The notes beneath the pieces are model-generated. The model did no database searches. It was not told where the DNA came from and saw only the letters and a list, made by a program, of their open reading frames with translations. Source: Pseudobdellovibrionaceae bacterium (GTDB lineage Bacteria; Bdellovibrionota; Bdellovibrionia; Bdellovibrionales; Bdellovibrionaceae). Taken from it: a DNA stretch of 64,000 bases. The stretch is taken from contig JAHBUV010000001.1 of assembly GCA_019637915.1 (NCBI GenBank), forward strand, positions 248,001-312,000, read 5' to 3'. The position numbers were made by a program, and so were the translations under genes. Below are positions 42,546 through 51,600 of this stretch, in pieces (within the stretch, counting starts at the first letter, position 1; each line of letters begins with the position of its first letter).

Positions 42546-44113
42546 AGTTTCTCCCTCTTGCTGCGAAAAGGCACCGGCATCGTCTCAATGATGTCCTGGA
42601 GTTCACGGTAAATCACGGGGAATTGCCCGCCGGCCAATGGTTTTTTCAGCAAGTCCCGCAGCAAACGCGGCGACATGCGCCCTTTGCGGTAGCCCGCATA
42701 GAGGCGCTCCCCCGACAAGCCGCCGAGAAGATGGGCCGCCGCGATCCAGGACGATTTGTGGCGCGGCCGCCAGCGCCCCGGCCGCCGCCCCATCTCGCTC
42801 ATTTTTTGCGACAAAGCCAGGCGCAAAGCCTCGCGGCCGCGATCGTCCGCCTGGCGCGACGACAAACTCAAGCGGATGTCGCTCAAGGTGTCGGACTTGC
42901 GCTTGGGATTGATGAATTTCGAGCCCAGGTACGCGACGGTCTCGATCCAGATCATGCGCTCGAAATCCCGCGGCATGCGGAAGTCCAGCACCGAACCGCC
43001 GCACTGGCGGTCATGGATGTATTGCGCCGCCAGGGAGGCGGCGTGATTCACCGACGGGCGGGCCAGATAGCCCCAACCCGCGCGGGACAAATAAAAACTC
43101 CGGCCATCTTCGATCAGGGTCTCGATCCAGGCGCGCTCGCGGCGATCCGCGGTTCTCTGGATGCGCCCCCACACGTCCGGATCGCCGGCGGTGTAAACGG
43201 TGAGCTCCGTCTCGTTGACCTCGACGCCCCATTCGCGGGCGATCCAACGCGCCAGGGAAGCCACCGCGTCCGTGCCGTCCACGGCCTCCGCGCCGAGCCC
43301 CCCGTCCACCCAGTGATCCAGCCAGAGCAGATAGTTCTGCCACTTCACCCAAGGGGTCACGCTCTGCACGGCGTAGCGGTGCCGGTCATAACGGATCACA
43401 TCCACTTGCTGGTCCAACCCCCGGCGCAGCAAAGAGAAAAAAGGTTCTTCCGTGTTTTGAAAAACGCGCAGCACGGGCTGTTTCAGTTGTTTTTCAAGCA
43501 GCCGCGGCAATCGCCCTTTCGCCAGATGCCAGTCTCCGAACACCGCGACGACACAGTGATCCGGAAAACGGCGACGGGCCTCGAGAAGGCGGCGGGCCGC
43601 CGTCCGGTCCCGCGCCGGCAGGCGGTGGGCGGCGCTGTTCAGGGCCCACACCGGAACACCGTTCTGACGGGCCCACTGGAACAAGGGACGGTAGTGCTCC
43701 CAGGGGAAACCCCAGTGCTTGTCCCACTTCACTTTTTCGAGGAATTTTTTTTCCGACAGACGGCCGGCGAGGTAAGCCTCCACCGCTTTCTGATCCGCGA
43801 CGCGCAGGCACTCCACGCCCAGCACGAGCGGCCGCGACGAGCTGTCGCGAAGCCCCTGCAGAAAACGGCCATGGGCTTTTTGCGACTGCCGGAGGGCGTG
43901 AAAATCGCCGAGGAGAATGACCTCATGCTCCGCCGCGGCCCGCAACAGCTTGTCCCGCGAGGAAACTCGCCAGCGGCCCCCGACTTCTTTTTCATAATCC
44001 TGCCGGTAACGGCGGATTTCCGCGCCTTCGCGCCCGAGCCGGGCCCGCACTTCCGCCTGCAGCTGCTGAAACATCTCGCGACGGATGCGGTTCCATGATG
44101 AACGTTCGCTCAA
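42542..44113 (-). CDS. ChaN-like (haem-binding uptake, DUF399) protein
   Basis: A 523-residue protein from a TTG start at 44113 with GGGAGAG upstream; an internal ATG at 44074 would give 510 residues. The core (HEVILLGDFHALRQSQKAHGRFLQGL, LVLGVECLRVADQKAVEAYL, WALNSAAHRLPARDRTAARRL, HCVVAVFGDWHLAKGRLPRLLE) follows the ChaN/EreA-like fold, with GDFHAL and GDWHLA as metal or haem site motifs. The protein is about twice the length of ChaN of Campylobacter and adds a C-terminal half of unknown type. No signal peptide or lipobox is visible, unlike typical ChaN lipoproteins, so haem uptake is doubtful here. Confidence 0.72.
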   Translation of the reverse strand: MSERSSWNRIRREMFQQLQAEVRARLGREGAEIRRYRQDYEKEVGGRWRVSSRDKLLRAAAEHEVILLGDFHALRQSQKAHGRFLQGLRDSSSRPLVLGVECLRVADQKAVEAYLAGRLSEKKFLEKVKWDKHWGFPWEHYRPLFQWARQNGVPVWALNSAAHRLPARDRTAARRLLEARRRFPDHCVVAVFGDWHLAKGRLPRLLEKQLKQPVLRVFQNTEEPFFSLLRRGLDQQVDVIRYDRHRYAVQSVTPWVKWQNYLLWLDHWVDGGLGAEAVDGTDAVASLARWIAREWGVEVNETELTVYTAGDPDVWGRIQRTADRRERAWIETLIEDGRSFYLSRAGWGYLARPSVNHAASLAAQYIHDRQCGGSVLDFRMPRDFERMIWIETVAYLGSKFINPKRKSDTLSDIRLSLSSRQADDRGREALRLALSQKMSEMGRRPGRWRPRHKSSWIAAAHLLGGLSGERLYAGYRKGRMSPRLLRDLLKKPLAGGQFPVIYRELQDIIETMPVPFRSKREKL

Positions 44114-44186
44114 AGCTCTCTCCCGGCCTTCGATTGTGGCACAAAATCGTTTGATTTCAATCGAGTTTCCGTGCTGTCATCGAGCC

Positions 44187-45386
44187 ATGGAAAATTCCCG
44201 CAAACGCTTTTTGATGTTGGCCCTGATCTTCACCCTCATCGCCGTCGGCCTGCACTTTTACCTGGCGCAACAGCACTACGGCCTGAAGTTCGGCGGCGCC
44301 ACCGGCCCGAGCGTTTGCAACATCAACAGCCAGTTCAATTGCGACGCGGTCGCCGCGAGCTCTTACTCCACGGTGTTCGGCGTGCCGGTCGCGGTGTTCG
44401 GCGCCGTCGCCAACCTCGTCCTCGCCTTCCTGCTCCTGGTGAGCTGGCTGGGATGGACCGAAGACCGCGAGGCCGCCGCCCGCCACAGCCTGTGGCTGGC
44501 GATTCTGATTTTCCTCGCCTCCGTCGTGATGGGGTTCATCTCCTTCACCATGATGCACACCTACTGCCTCTTCTGCCTCGCCGCCTACGTGCTCTCGATC
44601 CTGACCTTGCTTTGCGCCTGGATGGGCGCGGGCGGCCTCGGCCCCTTCATGGATGACGTGAAAGCCCTTTTCCAGGAGCGGAAGTGGATCCTCGGACTCT
44701 TCATCGCCGTCCCCGTTCTGGCCTTCGTGAGTCACGTCTCCACCACCAAGAACCTCGGCGGCGCCAATCTTGAGCCCATCGTGCGCGATTCGCTGTCCCG
44801 CTGGTCCAATGCCGCCACCACGGCGGAGTTCGACCACAGCCGCGGTCTTGAGATGTCGAACCCGGACGGGGCGAAAATGACCATCGTCGAGTTCGCGGAT
44901 TTCCGCTGCTCCCACTGCCGTCACGCCTATCCCACCCTGCACGCCTTCGCCAACGCGCATCCGGACGTGAAATTCGTCTTCAAGTATTTTCCCCTGGACG
45001 GCACCTGCAATCCGGCGCCGGCCCTGGGCGGCCGCGGCGACGGCATTTCCTGCCTGATGGCCTCCATCGTCCAGTGCGAGCAGAAAACCCGCCAGCAAGG
45101 CTGGGAAGCCCACCATTATTTCTTCGACAATCAGGAGTCCCTGGTGCGCATCCCCGCCCCGGACGAGGTGATGAAACGCTATTGCGACGACCAAAAAGCG
45201 GACTGCGAAGCCCTCAAGGCCTGCGTGGAAAGCGGCGAGATCCGCGATCTGGTGCGCGCCTCCGCCATGGAGGGAGTGACCGCCGGCGTGCAAGGCACGC
45301 CCAGCGTTTTCGTGAACGGCAAGAACCTTCCCAACGGGCAGTTGATCCCGGTTCTGGAAGGCGCCTATCGGCAATTGACGAAGTGA
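44187..45386 (+). CDS. VKOR-DsbA fusion (disulfide-bond formation)
   Basis: A 399-residue inner-membrane protein. Residues 10-180 hold about five helices with the bacterial VKOR pattern: loop Cys pair C44 and C52 (VCNINSQFNCDAVAASSYSTVFGVPVAVFG) and the quinone-side C127-x2-C130 (TYCLFCLAAY). From about residue 220 a thioredoxin-fold DsbA-like domain follows with C241-S-H-C244 (FADFRCSHCRHAYP), a Cys-containing insert, and the cis-Pro loop GVQGTPSVFVNG. The fusion lets the DsbA domain oxidise exported proteins and pass electrons to quinone through VKOR, replacing DsbA plus DsbB. ATG 44187 starts directly before the first helix. It is divergent from the ChaN-like gene. Confidence 0.93.
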   Translation: MENSRKRFLMLALIFTLIAVGLHFYLAQQHYGLKFGGATGPSVCNINSQFNCDAVAASSYSTVFGVPVAVFGAVANLVLAFLLLVSWLGWTEDREAAARHSLWLAILIFLASVVMGFISFTMMHTYCLFCLAAYVLSILTLLCAWMGAGGLGPFMDDVKALFQERKWILGLFIAVPVLAFVSHVSTTKNLGGANLEPIVRDSLSRWSNAATTAEFDHSRGLEMSNPDGAKMTIVEFADFRCSHCRHAYPTLHAFANAHPDVKFVFKYFPLDGTCNPAPALGGRGDGISCLMASIVQCEQKTRQQGWEAHHYFFDNQESLVRIPAPDEVMKRYCDDQKADCEALKACVESGEIRDLVRASAMEGVTAGVQGTPSVFVNGKNLPNGQLIPVLEGAYRQLTK

Positions 45387-45390
45387 GGGA

Positions 45391-45972
45391 TCACAGACCG
45401 AGGCTGCTGAACAGCCACTCGGTCACTTTGTTCAGGCCGTCGTCGACGACGACGCCGGTGGTCTGCGCCAGCCCGCGGAAAATCTCCAGAACGAAGGCCA
45501 GGCAGACGATGGCGATGGCGGCGAGCCACAAGGCCCGCACCACGTAAATCGTCGAGCGCACGTCCTCGATGCGCAGATCGGTCTCGACCTTTTCAATCTT
45601 CAACAGGATTTGCTGGAGCTCCTTGAAGTGCTCCTTGAACTTCTCCCGCAGCTCCTGCTGCTTGGCCCGGGTCAGCGAATTGATGCCCGGGAAATTGCGC
45701 TTGGCCTTGATCGCATAAATCAAATCAATTGAATGGTTGATGTAGCGTTCGACCTTGCCGTGGAAATTCGGGTATTCGGAGGGGCGCTGGTCGAATTCGC
45801 GCAGCTCCTGGATGGCGCGGTCGTAGCGCTCGTCGAGGACCCAGCTCAGGATGTTGTAGCGCAGGCTGTCCGCCTTGCCCATGTCGGCGCGCTCTTTGTC
45901 CAGGCGGAACAGAGCGGGATCACCGTTGCCGGCCGGAACCGGGGCGTTGGACATCTTCGGAGCAGCAGCCAT
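45391..45972 (-). CDS. Small protein with a C-terminal membrane helix, function unknown
   Basis: A 193-residue protein; the start is ATG 45972, since the frame upstream reads into the divergent promoter region. Residues 20-135 are charged and helical (DKERADMGKADSLRYNILSWVLDERYDRAIQELREF, TRAKQQELREKFKEHFKELQQILLKIEKVETDL). A single hydrophobic helix follows (VVRALWLAAIAIVCLAFVLEIF). It is a tail-anchored-like membrane protein of unknown role. It ends 4 bp from the VKOR-DsbA stop (convergent). Confidence 0.65.
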   Translation of the reverse strand: MAAAPKMSNAPVPAGNGDPALFRLDKERADMGKADSLRYNILSWVLDERYDRAIQELREFDQRPSEYPNFHGKVERYINHSIDLIYAIKAKRNFPGINSLTRAKQQELREKFKEHFKELQQILLKIEKVETDLRIEDVRSTIYVVRALWLAAIAIVCLAFVLEIFRGLAQTTGVVVDDGLNKVTEWLFSSLGL

Positions 45973-46134
45973 GGTTTTTCTTTCGGCCAAAGTCCGGCCC
46001 GACTGAAGGCGTGCGGCGGACAACTGGACCTCCGTCCGGAATCCCGGCGGCACCCGGCCCTTGGTTTTGACGACGGCGTCCCGACCTGAGACGATCGTCC
46101 ATAGACGTCCAACTCGACTTCATGGAGGAAGCCG

Positions 46135-47274
46135 ATGGAATCCGGAGTTCTGGGGCAACCCTCATTGAGCAATTTGGAATTCGAAGCCGGTGAAACCGCG
46201 GGCATCCCCGCCTTCGCCGAACTCTCCCTGCGCTCGATCCCCCTGCCGGACGAACTGCCGGCCCCCGCGTCCCGCCGCGATCTCCCGAAAGACATTCTGA
46301 AGTCCTCGACGGTGGAAAACCTGATCTCCCAGAACGAAGATCTCATGGCCCGGCTGAAAGTGGCCCTGCGCCGCCTGTCCGTCCTGGAGGATGAGAACCA
46401 CCGCGTCCTGCGCGAGTCCGAGAACCTCCGCCACCAGGCCTCGGTCGCCGAGGATCAGCGCCTGGTCCTCAAGGAAAAAGACCGCGCCTGGAAGGGGAAA
46501 ACCGACGAGCTCCAACAACAAAAAGACTTGTTGGCGGAGAAAAATCGCGCCCTGGAAAGCCGCCTGAACGCCCAGGAGGCGGAGCTCGAGCGCCTGCGCC
46601 GTTTCCAGGACAAGGTCGAAGGCCGGATCAAACCCCATCTCGTGCAGCTGAAAGAGTACGCCAAGGACCTCGAGGGGCGCCTGGCCCGCCAGGAAAACGA
46701 AGTCGCCCGCCGGGACGCCTCCATCCAGGACCTCCGCCACCAGATCATCGAAGTGACGAAGAACTCGCGCCAGCAGGTCGAGATCGCCGAGAGCCGCACC
46801 CACGAGCTGATCGAGTCCTATGAAAAATCCATCGAGGATCTGCGCGAGCAGCTGAGCGTTTCGCAGAGCGTGCGCCAGGACCTGGAGCTGCGCTCCGCCC
46901 GCCTGCGCCGCACCGAACAGCGCTGCGACGAGCTCGAGAACGAATGCATCGAACTCCGCCGCAGCAAAGAGGAGCTCTCGCAGCGCTTCGGGTCCGAGTG
47001 CCAGCGCCTGATGGACCAGGGCGAGGAGTCCTCCCGGGAAAGCGCCAAACTGAAGATCGAGAACGAGGACCTGCGCGCCAAGGTCCTCGACGACCACGGC
47101 AGGATCCAGCATCTGGAAAAGCAATCCCTGGATCTGCAGGCGCAACTGGAAAGCCTGCGCTACCTGTGGACCTCGCGGAACGACGAGAACGAGCGGCTGA
47201 AGCTCAGCCTGTCCGCTCTCGAAAAAATCAACCTTGATCTGAGTTCGAAACTGCAGGAATTGCGAAACGGCTGA
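46135..47274 (+). CDS. Coiled-coil protein, function unknown
   Basis: A 379-residue cytoplasmic protein with GGAGG 7 nt before ATG 46135. After a Pro/Ala-rich N-terminus of about 50 residues, residues 55-378 are an unbroken coiled coil rich in Glu, Leu, Arg and Gln, with clear heptads (VALRRLSVLEDENHRVLRESENL, QEAELERLRRFQDKVEGRI). No transmembrane segment or known domain. Proteins of this form act as cell-polarity or cytoskeletal scaffolds in related bacteria, which is only analogy. The last 47 bp overlap the STAS gene on the opposite strand. Confidence 0.78.
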   Translation: MESGVLGQPSLSNLEFEAGETAGIPAFAELSLRSIPLPDELPAPASRRDLPKDILKSSTVENLISQNEDLMARLKVALRRLSVLEDENHRVLRESENLRHQASVAEDQRLVLKEKDRAWKGKTDELQQQKDLLAEKNRALESRLNAQEAELERLRRFQDKVEGRIKPHLVQLKEYAKDLEGRLARQENEVARRDASIQDLRHQIIEVTKNSRQQVEIAESRTHELIESYEKSIEDLREQLSVSQSVRQDLELRSARLRRTEQRCDELENECIELRRSKEELSQRFGSECQRLMDQGEESSRESAKLKIENEDLRAKVLDDHGRIQHLEKQSLDLQAQLESLRYLWTSRNDENERLKLSLSALEKINLDLSSKLQELRNG

Positions 47275-47587
47275 CGGCCGCGTCCACGGACTCGTGGATC
47301 TCGAGACCCGCCGGCATCGTGTACTGCAGCACGCGCAGGAAATCCTGCTTCACGCCGCTGATCTTCACGCCATGGGGGTTGAGGTCATTGACCTCGCCGA
47401 GGGCGCGGAAAAAACCCTGGATGCCGGAAGATCCCACGAACTTCAGCCCGTCGAGACAGAAAACCACGCGCTGGGACTGCAGGCTTTTCAGGCAGGCATG
47501 GCGGAAAGACTCATTCTGCTCGAGATTCAATTGTCCGGAAACCTGAACCACCGTGACGTCGCCGAGCTGGTGAACTTTCGTGATCAT
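47228..47587 (-). CDS. STAS-domain protein (anti-sigma factor antagonist-like)
   Basis: A 119-residue single-domain protein; ATG 47587 has GGAG 5 nt upstream. The fold is SpoIIAA-like: VTVVQVSGQLNLEQNESF, then VVFCLDGLKFVGSSGIQGF. Asp46 and the Ser53-Ser54-Gly55 loop match the position of the phosphorylated serine in SpoIIAA/RsbV. No anti-sigma kinase (HATPase of the SpoIIAB type) or sigma factor gene lies nearby, so its partner is elsewhere. The end overlaps the coiled-coil gene convergently by 47 bp. Confidence 0.85.
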   Translation of the reverse strand: MITKVHQLGDVTVVQVSGQLNLEQNESFRHACLKSLQSQRVVFCLDGLKFVGSSGIQGFFRALGEVNDLNPHGVKISGVKQDFLRVLQYTMPAGLEIHESVDAAVSRFAIPAVSNSDQG

Positions 47588-47700
47588 GCACACTCCTGAA
47601 GTCTTTGCTTCATCGGTTTCGACGCGGGCTTTCTGAAGAGACCCAAAGACCGGTTTTCCCTTCGACAGCGGGCCGAACTCGCCCCTACAATGGACCTGCT

Positions 47701-50085
47701 GTGACGGCCCGCTGGATGCTGCTTCTTTTTCTGCTGATCCCCTGTCTCCCCGCCCTCGGCGCGGAGCCCATCGCCCGCATCCAGGGCCTGGTGATCAACG
47801 CCGACTCCATGGACCGCGACACGGAAACCGAGACCGTCGAGCTCTCCGGCCAAGTCCAGATCGTGTCGCAGGACCGTCACATCGAAGCGGACCGCGCCCG
47901 CATCTCCTTGCGCGCCCGGCAGGTGGAGCTGAACGGTCGCGTGCGTCTGACCACCTCGTCCTCCACGGTGGGCGGCGACCGCATCGTCCTGGATTACGAG
48001 AGCGGCACCGGCGTCATCTACAACGGCTTCGTGCAATCCGGTTCCGTCATGTTCGAAGGCGCGGTGATCCAGAAAACCGGTCCGGAGGAATATTATGTCC
48101 TGGATTCGGACTACACGACCTGCACCAATTGCCCGGCGTCCTGGAGTTTCCGCGGCTCCAGCATCCGCGCCGAACTGGGCAGCTACGCTTACATGAAGAA
48201 CACCCTGCTGCGCATCGGCCACGTGCCTGTGCTGTGGCTGCCCTACCTGGTGGTTCCCCTGAAAAGCGACCGCCAAAGCGGCCTGCTCACCCCGGGCTTC
48301 GGGCAGAGCGACGAGGGGGGTCTGGCCATCTCGCAGCCTTACTTCTGGGCGATCTCGCGCAGCACCGACGCCACCTTCACGCTTCGCAACTATGAACTGC
48401 GCGGGGCCAAAGGGCTCGGCAACTACCGCTACCTGCTGGACGACGACAGCGGCGGCGAGTTGGACGTGGGTTACATTTACGACCGCGTTTTCCGCCACAG
48501 CGAGCGCTTGAACCGGTTCAGCCGCCTCGACGACGACGGCGACGGTTTCAGCCGCTGGTTCATCCGCTACAGCCACTATCAGGAAATGCCCAGCGGCTGG
48601 ATCTACCGCGCCCAGATCAACAACGCCAGCGACCTGCAATACCCGCGGGATTTCTCCCAAGAGACTTTGAACCACGGCGATCCCGCCATGGAAACCCGCA
48701 TGTCGATGACCAAAAACACCGACACGCGCCATTTCAGCGTGGATTCGTCCTACTACACGAACCTGCTGCAGGCCGATCCCCTCGGCGGCAACGAGGACGC
48801 CGTCCACCGCATTCCGGAAATCCGTTACGCCCAGGTGCCGCAGGCCATCGGCTCGACGGGTTTTTACTATTCCCTCGACCTGGATTACACGAACTTCACC
48901 CGCTCCGGCCCCGCTTACGACGACCTCACCGTGGACCCCGTCACGGGCGCGCGCTCCATCAACAACACCTGCGGCCCCGGCCTCTACGGCGACGAGAGGC
49001 GCTGTCAGCGCGTCGAGGACGGTTTTTTCAACAACGGCGACCTGATCCGCGCCGGCCAGCGCCTCGACATGCAGCCGGCCCTCTTCCGCCCCTTCAGCCC
49101 GGTCAGCGGCGTCGACATCCTGCCAAAAATCTCCTACCGGGAGACGCATTACAATTTTCCCATCGAAAACATCAGCAACACCACCCGCCGCTACCTGCGC
49201 GCCGAGATCGGCAGCCGCGTCAGTTTCAGCCGCATCTACGGCGACCTGAACGACCCCAAAGCCACGCGCTACAAGCACGAGATCCGCCCCGAGGTGAACT
49301 ACACCGTTCTTCCCTGGATCGATCATCACCGCCATCCCTTTTTCGGTTTTTCCCAAAACGACGACGTGCAGACCTTCGAGAACCTGTCCCTGTCGGACAG
49401 CGACCTGAACGGCAACTCCGGGCTGCAGTTCGATTACCGCGACCGCATTTACGACCGCAACCGCATCACCTACTCCATCGTCAACACCCTCACGGAAAAA
49501 CGCTGGGTCAACGAGCGCCCCGAGTACCGCCAGCTGGCGCTGGTGAAACTGTCGCAGTCCTACGACGCCTGGAAAGACAGTTTCAACGATCCCAACAAAG
49601 AGCCCTGGTCCGACATCTCCATGCTCTTCGATCTGCGTTATGATTATTTCCAGAGCTACTCGACGGTGAACCACTTCCCTTACCAGAAGGTCACCAACAG
49701 CTCGGCGCGTTTCCGTTTCAACGACGATCTGGGCCGTTTCATTCAATTCGGTCTCGACAAAAAGTTCACCATCGTGCCGGGCCAACCCGTCGACAGTTCG
49801 ACCCGCCTCGAGGATTACACCCTGGGCGGCGGCTTCGTCGCCCGCTACATCAATCTGATGGGGAAACTCACCTACGACAGCGTCACCAGCGAGGACGGAC
49901 GGCGCCTGAAGTCCTGGGCCTATATCGCGCAATTCAAACCGCCCGGGGACTGCTGGCTGATCACTTTCACCCACGCGCAGGTCGTCGCCGGTGACACGAG
50001 CATCGAGATGGGATTTGAATTCAATTTCGACGGCGTGCCGAAACCGCCGCTGCCCGCCAGCGCCCTCGACAAATACAGCTTCTAA
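47701..50085 (+). CDS. lptD: LPS-assembly outer-membrane protein LptD
   Basis: A 794-residue outer-membrane protein that inserts LPS into the outer leaflet together with LptE. The start is given as GTG 47701, directly before the signal (WMLLLFLLIPCLPALG); ATG 47716 is an alternative. The N-terminal OstA/LptA-like beta-jellyroll (IQGLVINADSMDRDTETETVELSG, EADRARISLRARQVELNG) is followed by Cys residues CTNC and the barrel with LptD landmarks (YAYMKNTLLRIGHVPVLWLPYLVVPLKSDRQSGLLTPGF). The barrel strands are rich in Tyr and Arg. A TCGACA-18-TACAAT element (47662-47691) may be its promoter; that would leave a very short leader for GTG 47701 and favour ATG 47716. Confidence 0.94.
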   Translation: MTARWMLLLFLLIPCLPALGAEPIARIQGLVINADSMDRDTETETVELSGQVQIVSQDRHIEADRARISLRARQVELNGRVRLTTSSSTVGGDRIVLDYESGTGVIYNGFVQSGSVMFEGAVIQKTGPEEYYVLDSDYTTCTNCPASWSFRGSSIRAELGSYAYMKNTLLRIGHVPVLWLPYLVVPLKSDRQSGLLTPGFGQSDEGGLAISQPYFWAISRSTDATFTLRNYELRGAKGLGNYRYLLDDDSGGELDVGYIYDRVFRHSERLNRFSRLDDDGDGFSRWFIRYSHYQEMPSGWIYRAQINNASDLQYPRDFSQETLNHGDPAMETRMSMTKNTDTRHFSVDSSYYTNLLQADPLGGNEDAVHRIPEIRYAQVPQAIGSTGFYYSLDLDYTNFTRSGPAYDDLTVDPVTGARSINNTCGPGLYGDERRCQRVEDGFFNNGDLIRAGQRLDMQPALFRPFSPVSGVDILPKISYRETHYNFPIENISNTTRRYLRAEIGSRVSFSRIYGDLNDPKATRYKHEIRPEVNYTVLPWIDHHRHPFFGFSQNDDVQTFENLSLSDSDLNGNSGLQFDYRDRIYDRNRITYSIVNTLTEKRWVNERPEYRQLALVKLSQSYDAWKDSFNDPNKEPWSDISMLFDLRYDYFQSYSTVNHFPYQKVTNSSARFRFNDDLGRFIQFGLDKKFTIVPGQPVDSSTRLEDYTLGGGFVARYINLMGKLTYDSVTSEDGRRLKSWAYIAQFKPPGDCWLITFTHAQVVAGDTSIEMGFEFNFDGVPKPPLPASALDKYSF

Positions 50086-50444
50086 AAACGGCTGATCACG
50101 CCGATCACATCCACGCCCCGCAGCCCGCTCGCATCCCAGCGCGGAGCGACTCCCCACAGGTTATCCGTGTTCGGCACCGGCGCCTCGGGAGGGTTCAATT
50201 GCATGAGACCCGCGCCGATGCCGGCGTAGAGGCCCAAAGAGGCGCCGCGCGCGATGTTCACCGTGTGCTCGCTGGGACGATCCTCAAAAGCCAGGGTGAT
50301 CGTTCCCACCCCCGCTCCGATCACCGTGCCCCAAGCGCAGGCCTTCAGAAAACCCGCCAAGGACGTTCCCGGCTCGGCCCGGGCGGGACGGAAGGCGCTC
50401 AGCAGGATCGGAATCAACAAAATGGAAAGCCATCGTGATCGCAT
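50082..50444 (-). CDS. Small exported protein, function unknown
   Basis: A 120-residue protein starting at ATG 50444. A Sec signal (RSRWLSILLIPILLSAFRPARA) is followed by a glycine-rich hydrophobic stretch (ACAWGTVIGAGVGTITLAF and ASLGLYAGIGAGLM), a glycine-zipper pattern seen in small outer-membrane or periplasmic proteins. It ends with the aromatic-terminated ISRF, which would fit outer-membrane insertion, but this is weak evidence. The end overlaps the lptD stop by 4 bp, convergently. It is 4 bp downstream of yraN. Confidence 0.6.
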   Translation of the reverse strand: MRSRWLSILLIPILLSAFRPARAEPGTSLAGFLKACAWGTVIGAGVGTITLAFEDRPSEHTVNIARGASLGLYAGIGAGLMQLNPPEAPVPNTDNLWGVAPRWDASGLRGVDVIGVISRF

Positions 50445-50448
50445 GTCC

Positions 50449-50790
50449 TCATTGTAGGTCCGCGGCCGACAGATTGAAAAGCTCGATTTTCCCCTTTTCA
50501 TCCACGGTGGCCAGGATCAGGCGCACATCCGCGCGCACGCGATCCTGCACCCAGGCGTGTCCCCGGCGCAGCCGCACTTTCTGGCGCGCCGACAGACGAT
50601 GCTGCAAAAAGCTCCGGGCGGTGACGCTTTTCACCTCGATGATCAGGTACTCCGCCAGCGACCTCATCACCAGATCCAACTCCGCGACCGGGGTCCGCAG
50701 ACGCCGCCGCACCAGTTGGTAGCCGCGCCGACGCATCTCTTCGAGCACTTTGAGTTCCGCGGCTTCCCCCCGCGCATGGGACCAATGCAT
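50449..50790 (-). CDS. yraN: YraN family (UPF0102) nuclease-fold protein
   Basis: A 113-residue restriction-endonuclease-fold protein of unknown function. ATG 50790 has GGAGG 5 nt upstream. The family pattern is RGEAAELKVLEEMRRRGYQLVRRRLRTPVAELDLVMRSLAEYLIIEVKSV; the E-x-D ... E-x-K residues (AELDL and IIEVK) form the PD-(D/E)xK-like site. It lies beside rnhB, as in many bacteria. Confidence 0.87.
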   Translation of the reverse strand: MHWSHARGEAAELKVLEEMRRRGYQLVRRRLRTPVAELDLVMRSLAEYLIIEVKSVTARSFLQHRLSARQKVRLRRGHAWVQDRVRADVRLILATVDEKGKIELFNLSAADLQ

Positions 50791-50873
50791 GAGCACCTCC
50801 GCGTTCCGTGGAGGCAAAAAAACGGCCCGTCCCGCGGGAGGGACGTCTCAACGTGACGCCGCCCTGGATCCGG

Positions 50874-51503
50874 TCATCGGATCGGCAGCAACTCCTTCAC
50901 GCCGGAAAAGGTTTTTCGATGAATGGCGCAAGGACCCTGCTTCTGCAGGGCCGCCCGGTGCGCCGCCGTGAGATAACCCTTGTGCACTTCGAAGCCGTAA
51001 CCCGGGTAAAGCACCGCTTGATTTTTCATCAGCTGATCGCGGGTGACTTTCGCCACGATGGAGGCCGCCGAAATCGGCGCGCAACGCAGATCCCCCTTCA
51101 CCAGAGTGCTCTGGCGGAGCGGATCCAGGCCCGGGATCTTCTGATTGCCGTCGATCACGATGGCCGCCCGCGGGGCTTGCTCGTGCAGGGTCGTCAATCC
51201 CTCCACCGCCCGGCGCATGGCCAGCAGGGAGGCTTTCAGGATGTTCAAGCGGTCGATTTCATCTTCCGTGGCGAATCCCAGGGACACGATGTGCTGCTCG
51301 CGGATCTTGATCGCCAATTCCTCACGCCGTTTTTCCGTGAGCTTTTTGGAGTCGGTGACTTCTTTTTCCAAAGCACCGTGGGTGAAAAGAACCGCGGAGG
51401 CGTAAACCGGCCCGGCCAAACAGCCCCGCCCGACTTCGTCCACGCCGATCACCCATTCCCCGTAATTCCGCCAATCCACCGGTTGCCATTCGCTGTTTTT
51501 CAT
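50874..51503 (-). CDS. rnhB: Ribonuclease HII
   Basis: A 209-residue enzyme that cuts RNA-DNA hybrids and single ribonucleotides in DNA. Active-site motifs are [16 protein letters not shown] (Asp-Glu pair near residue 22), [14 protein letters not shown] and [12 protein letters not shown]. The start is ATG 51503. It follows rplS across a strong terminator, so it probably depends on read-through or its own promoter. Its place in the order rplS-rnhB-yraN is the usual one. Confidence 0.95.
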   Translation of the reverse strand: MKNSEWQPVDWRNYGEWVIGVDEVGRGCLAGPVYASAVLFTHGALEKEVTDSKKLTEKRREELAIKIREQHIVSLGFATEDEIDRLNILKASLLAMRRAVEGLTTLHEQAPRAAIVIDGNQKIPGLDPLRQSTLVKGDLRCAPISAASIVAKVTRDQLMKNQAVLYPGYGFEVHKGYLTAAHRAALQKQGPCAIHRKTFSGVKELLPIR

Positions 51504-51542
51504 CGCCTGAAATCTTATGTTGCAAGTGAGGGTGAGCCAAAG

Positions 51543-51571
51543 AAAAAACCCCGGTGGTGCCGGGGTTTTTT
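51543..51571. terminator. Strong bidirectional intrinsic terminator after rplS
   Basis: A6-CCCCGG-TGGTG-CCGGGG-T6: a perfect 6-bp GC stem extended by the A/T runs. It is 30 bp after the rplS stop on the minus strand and also carries a T run on the plus strand. Confidence 0.88.
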
Positions 51572-51600
51572 CGGAAAACACATCAATGATCGCGGCCGGA

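Noticed and set aside
47584-50157. An 857-codon minus-strand frame
   Set aside because: Antisense of lptD; composition is Val/Ala/Gly-rich with no domains.
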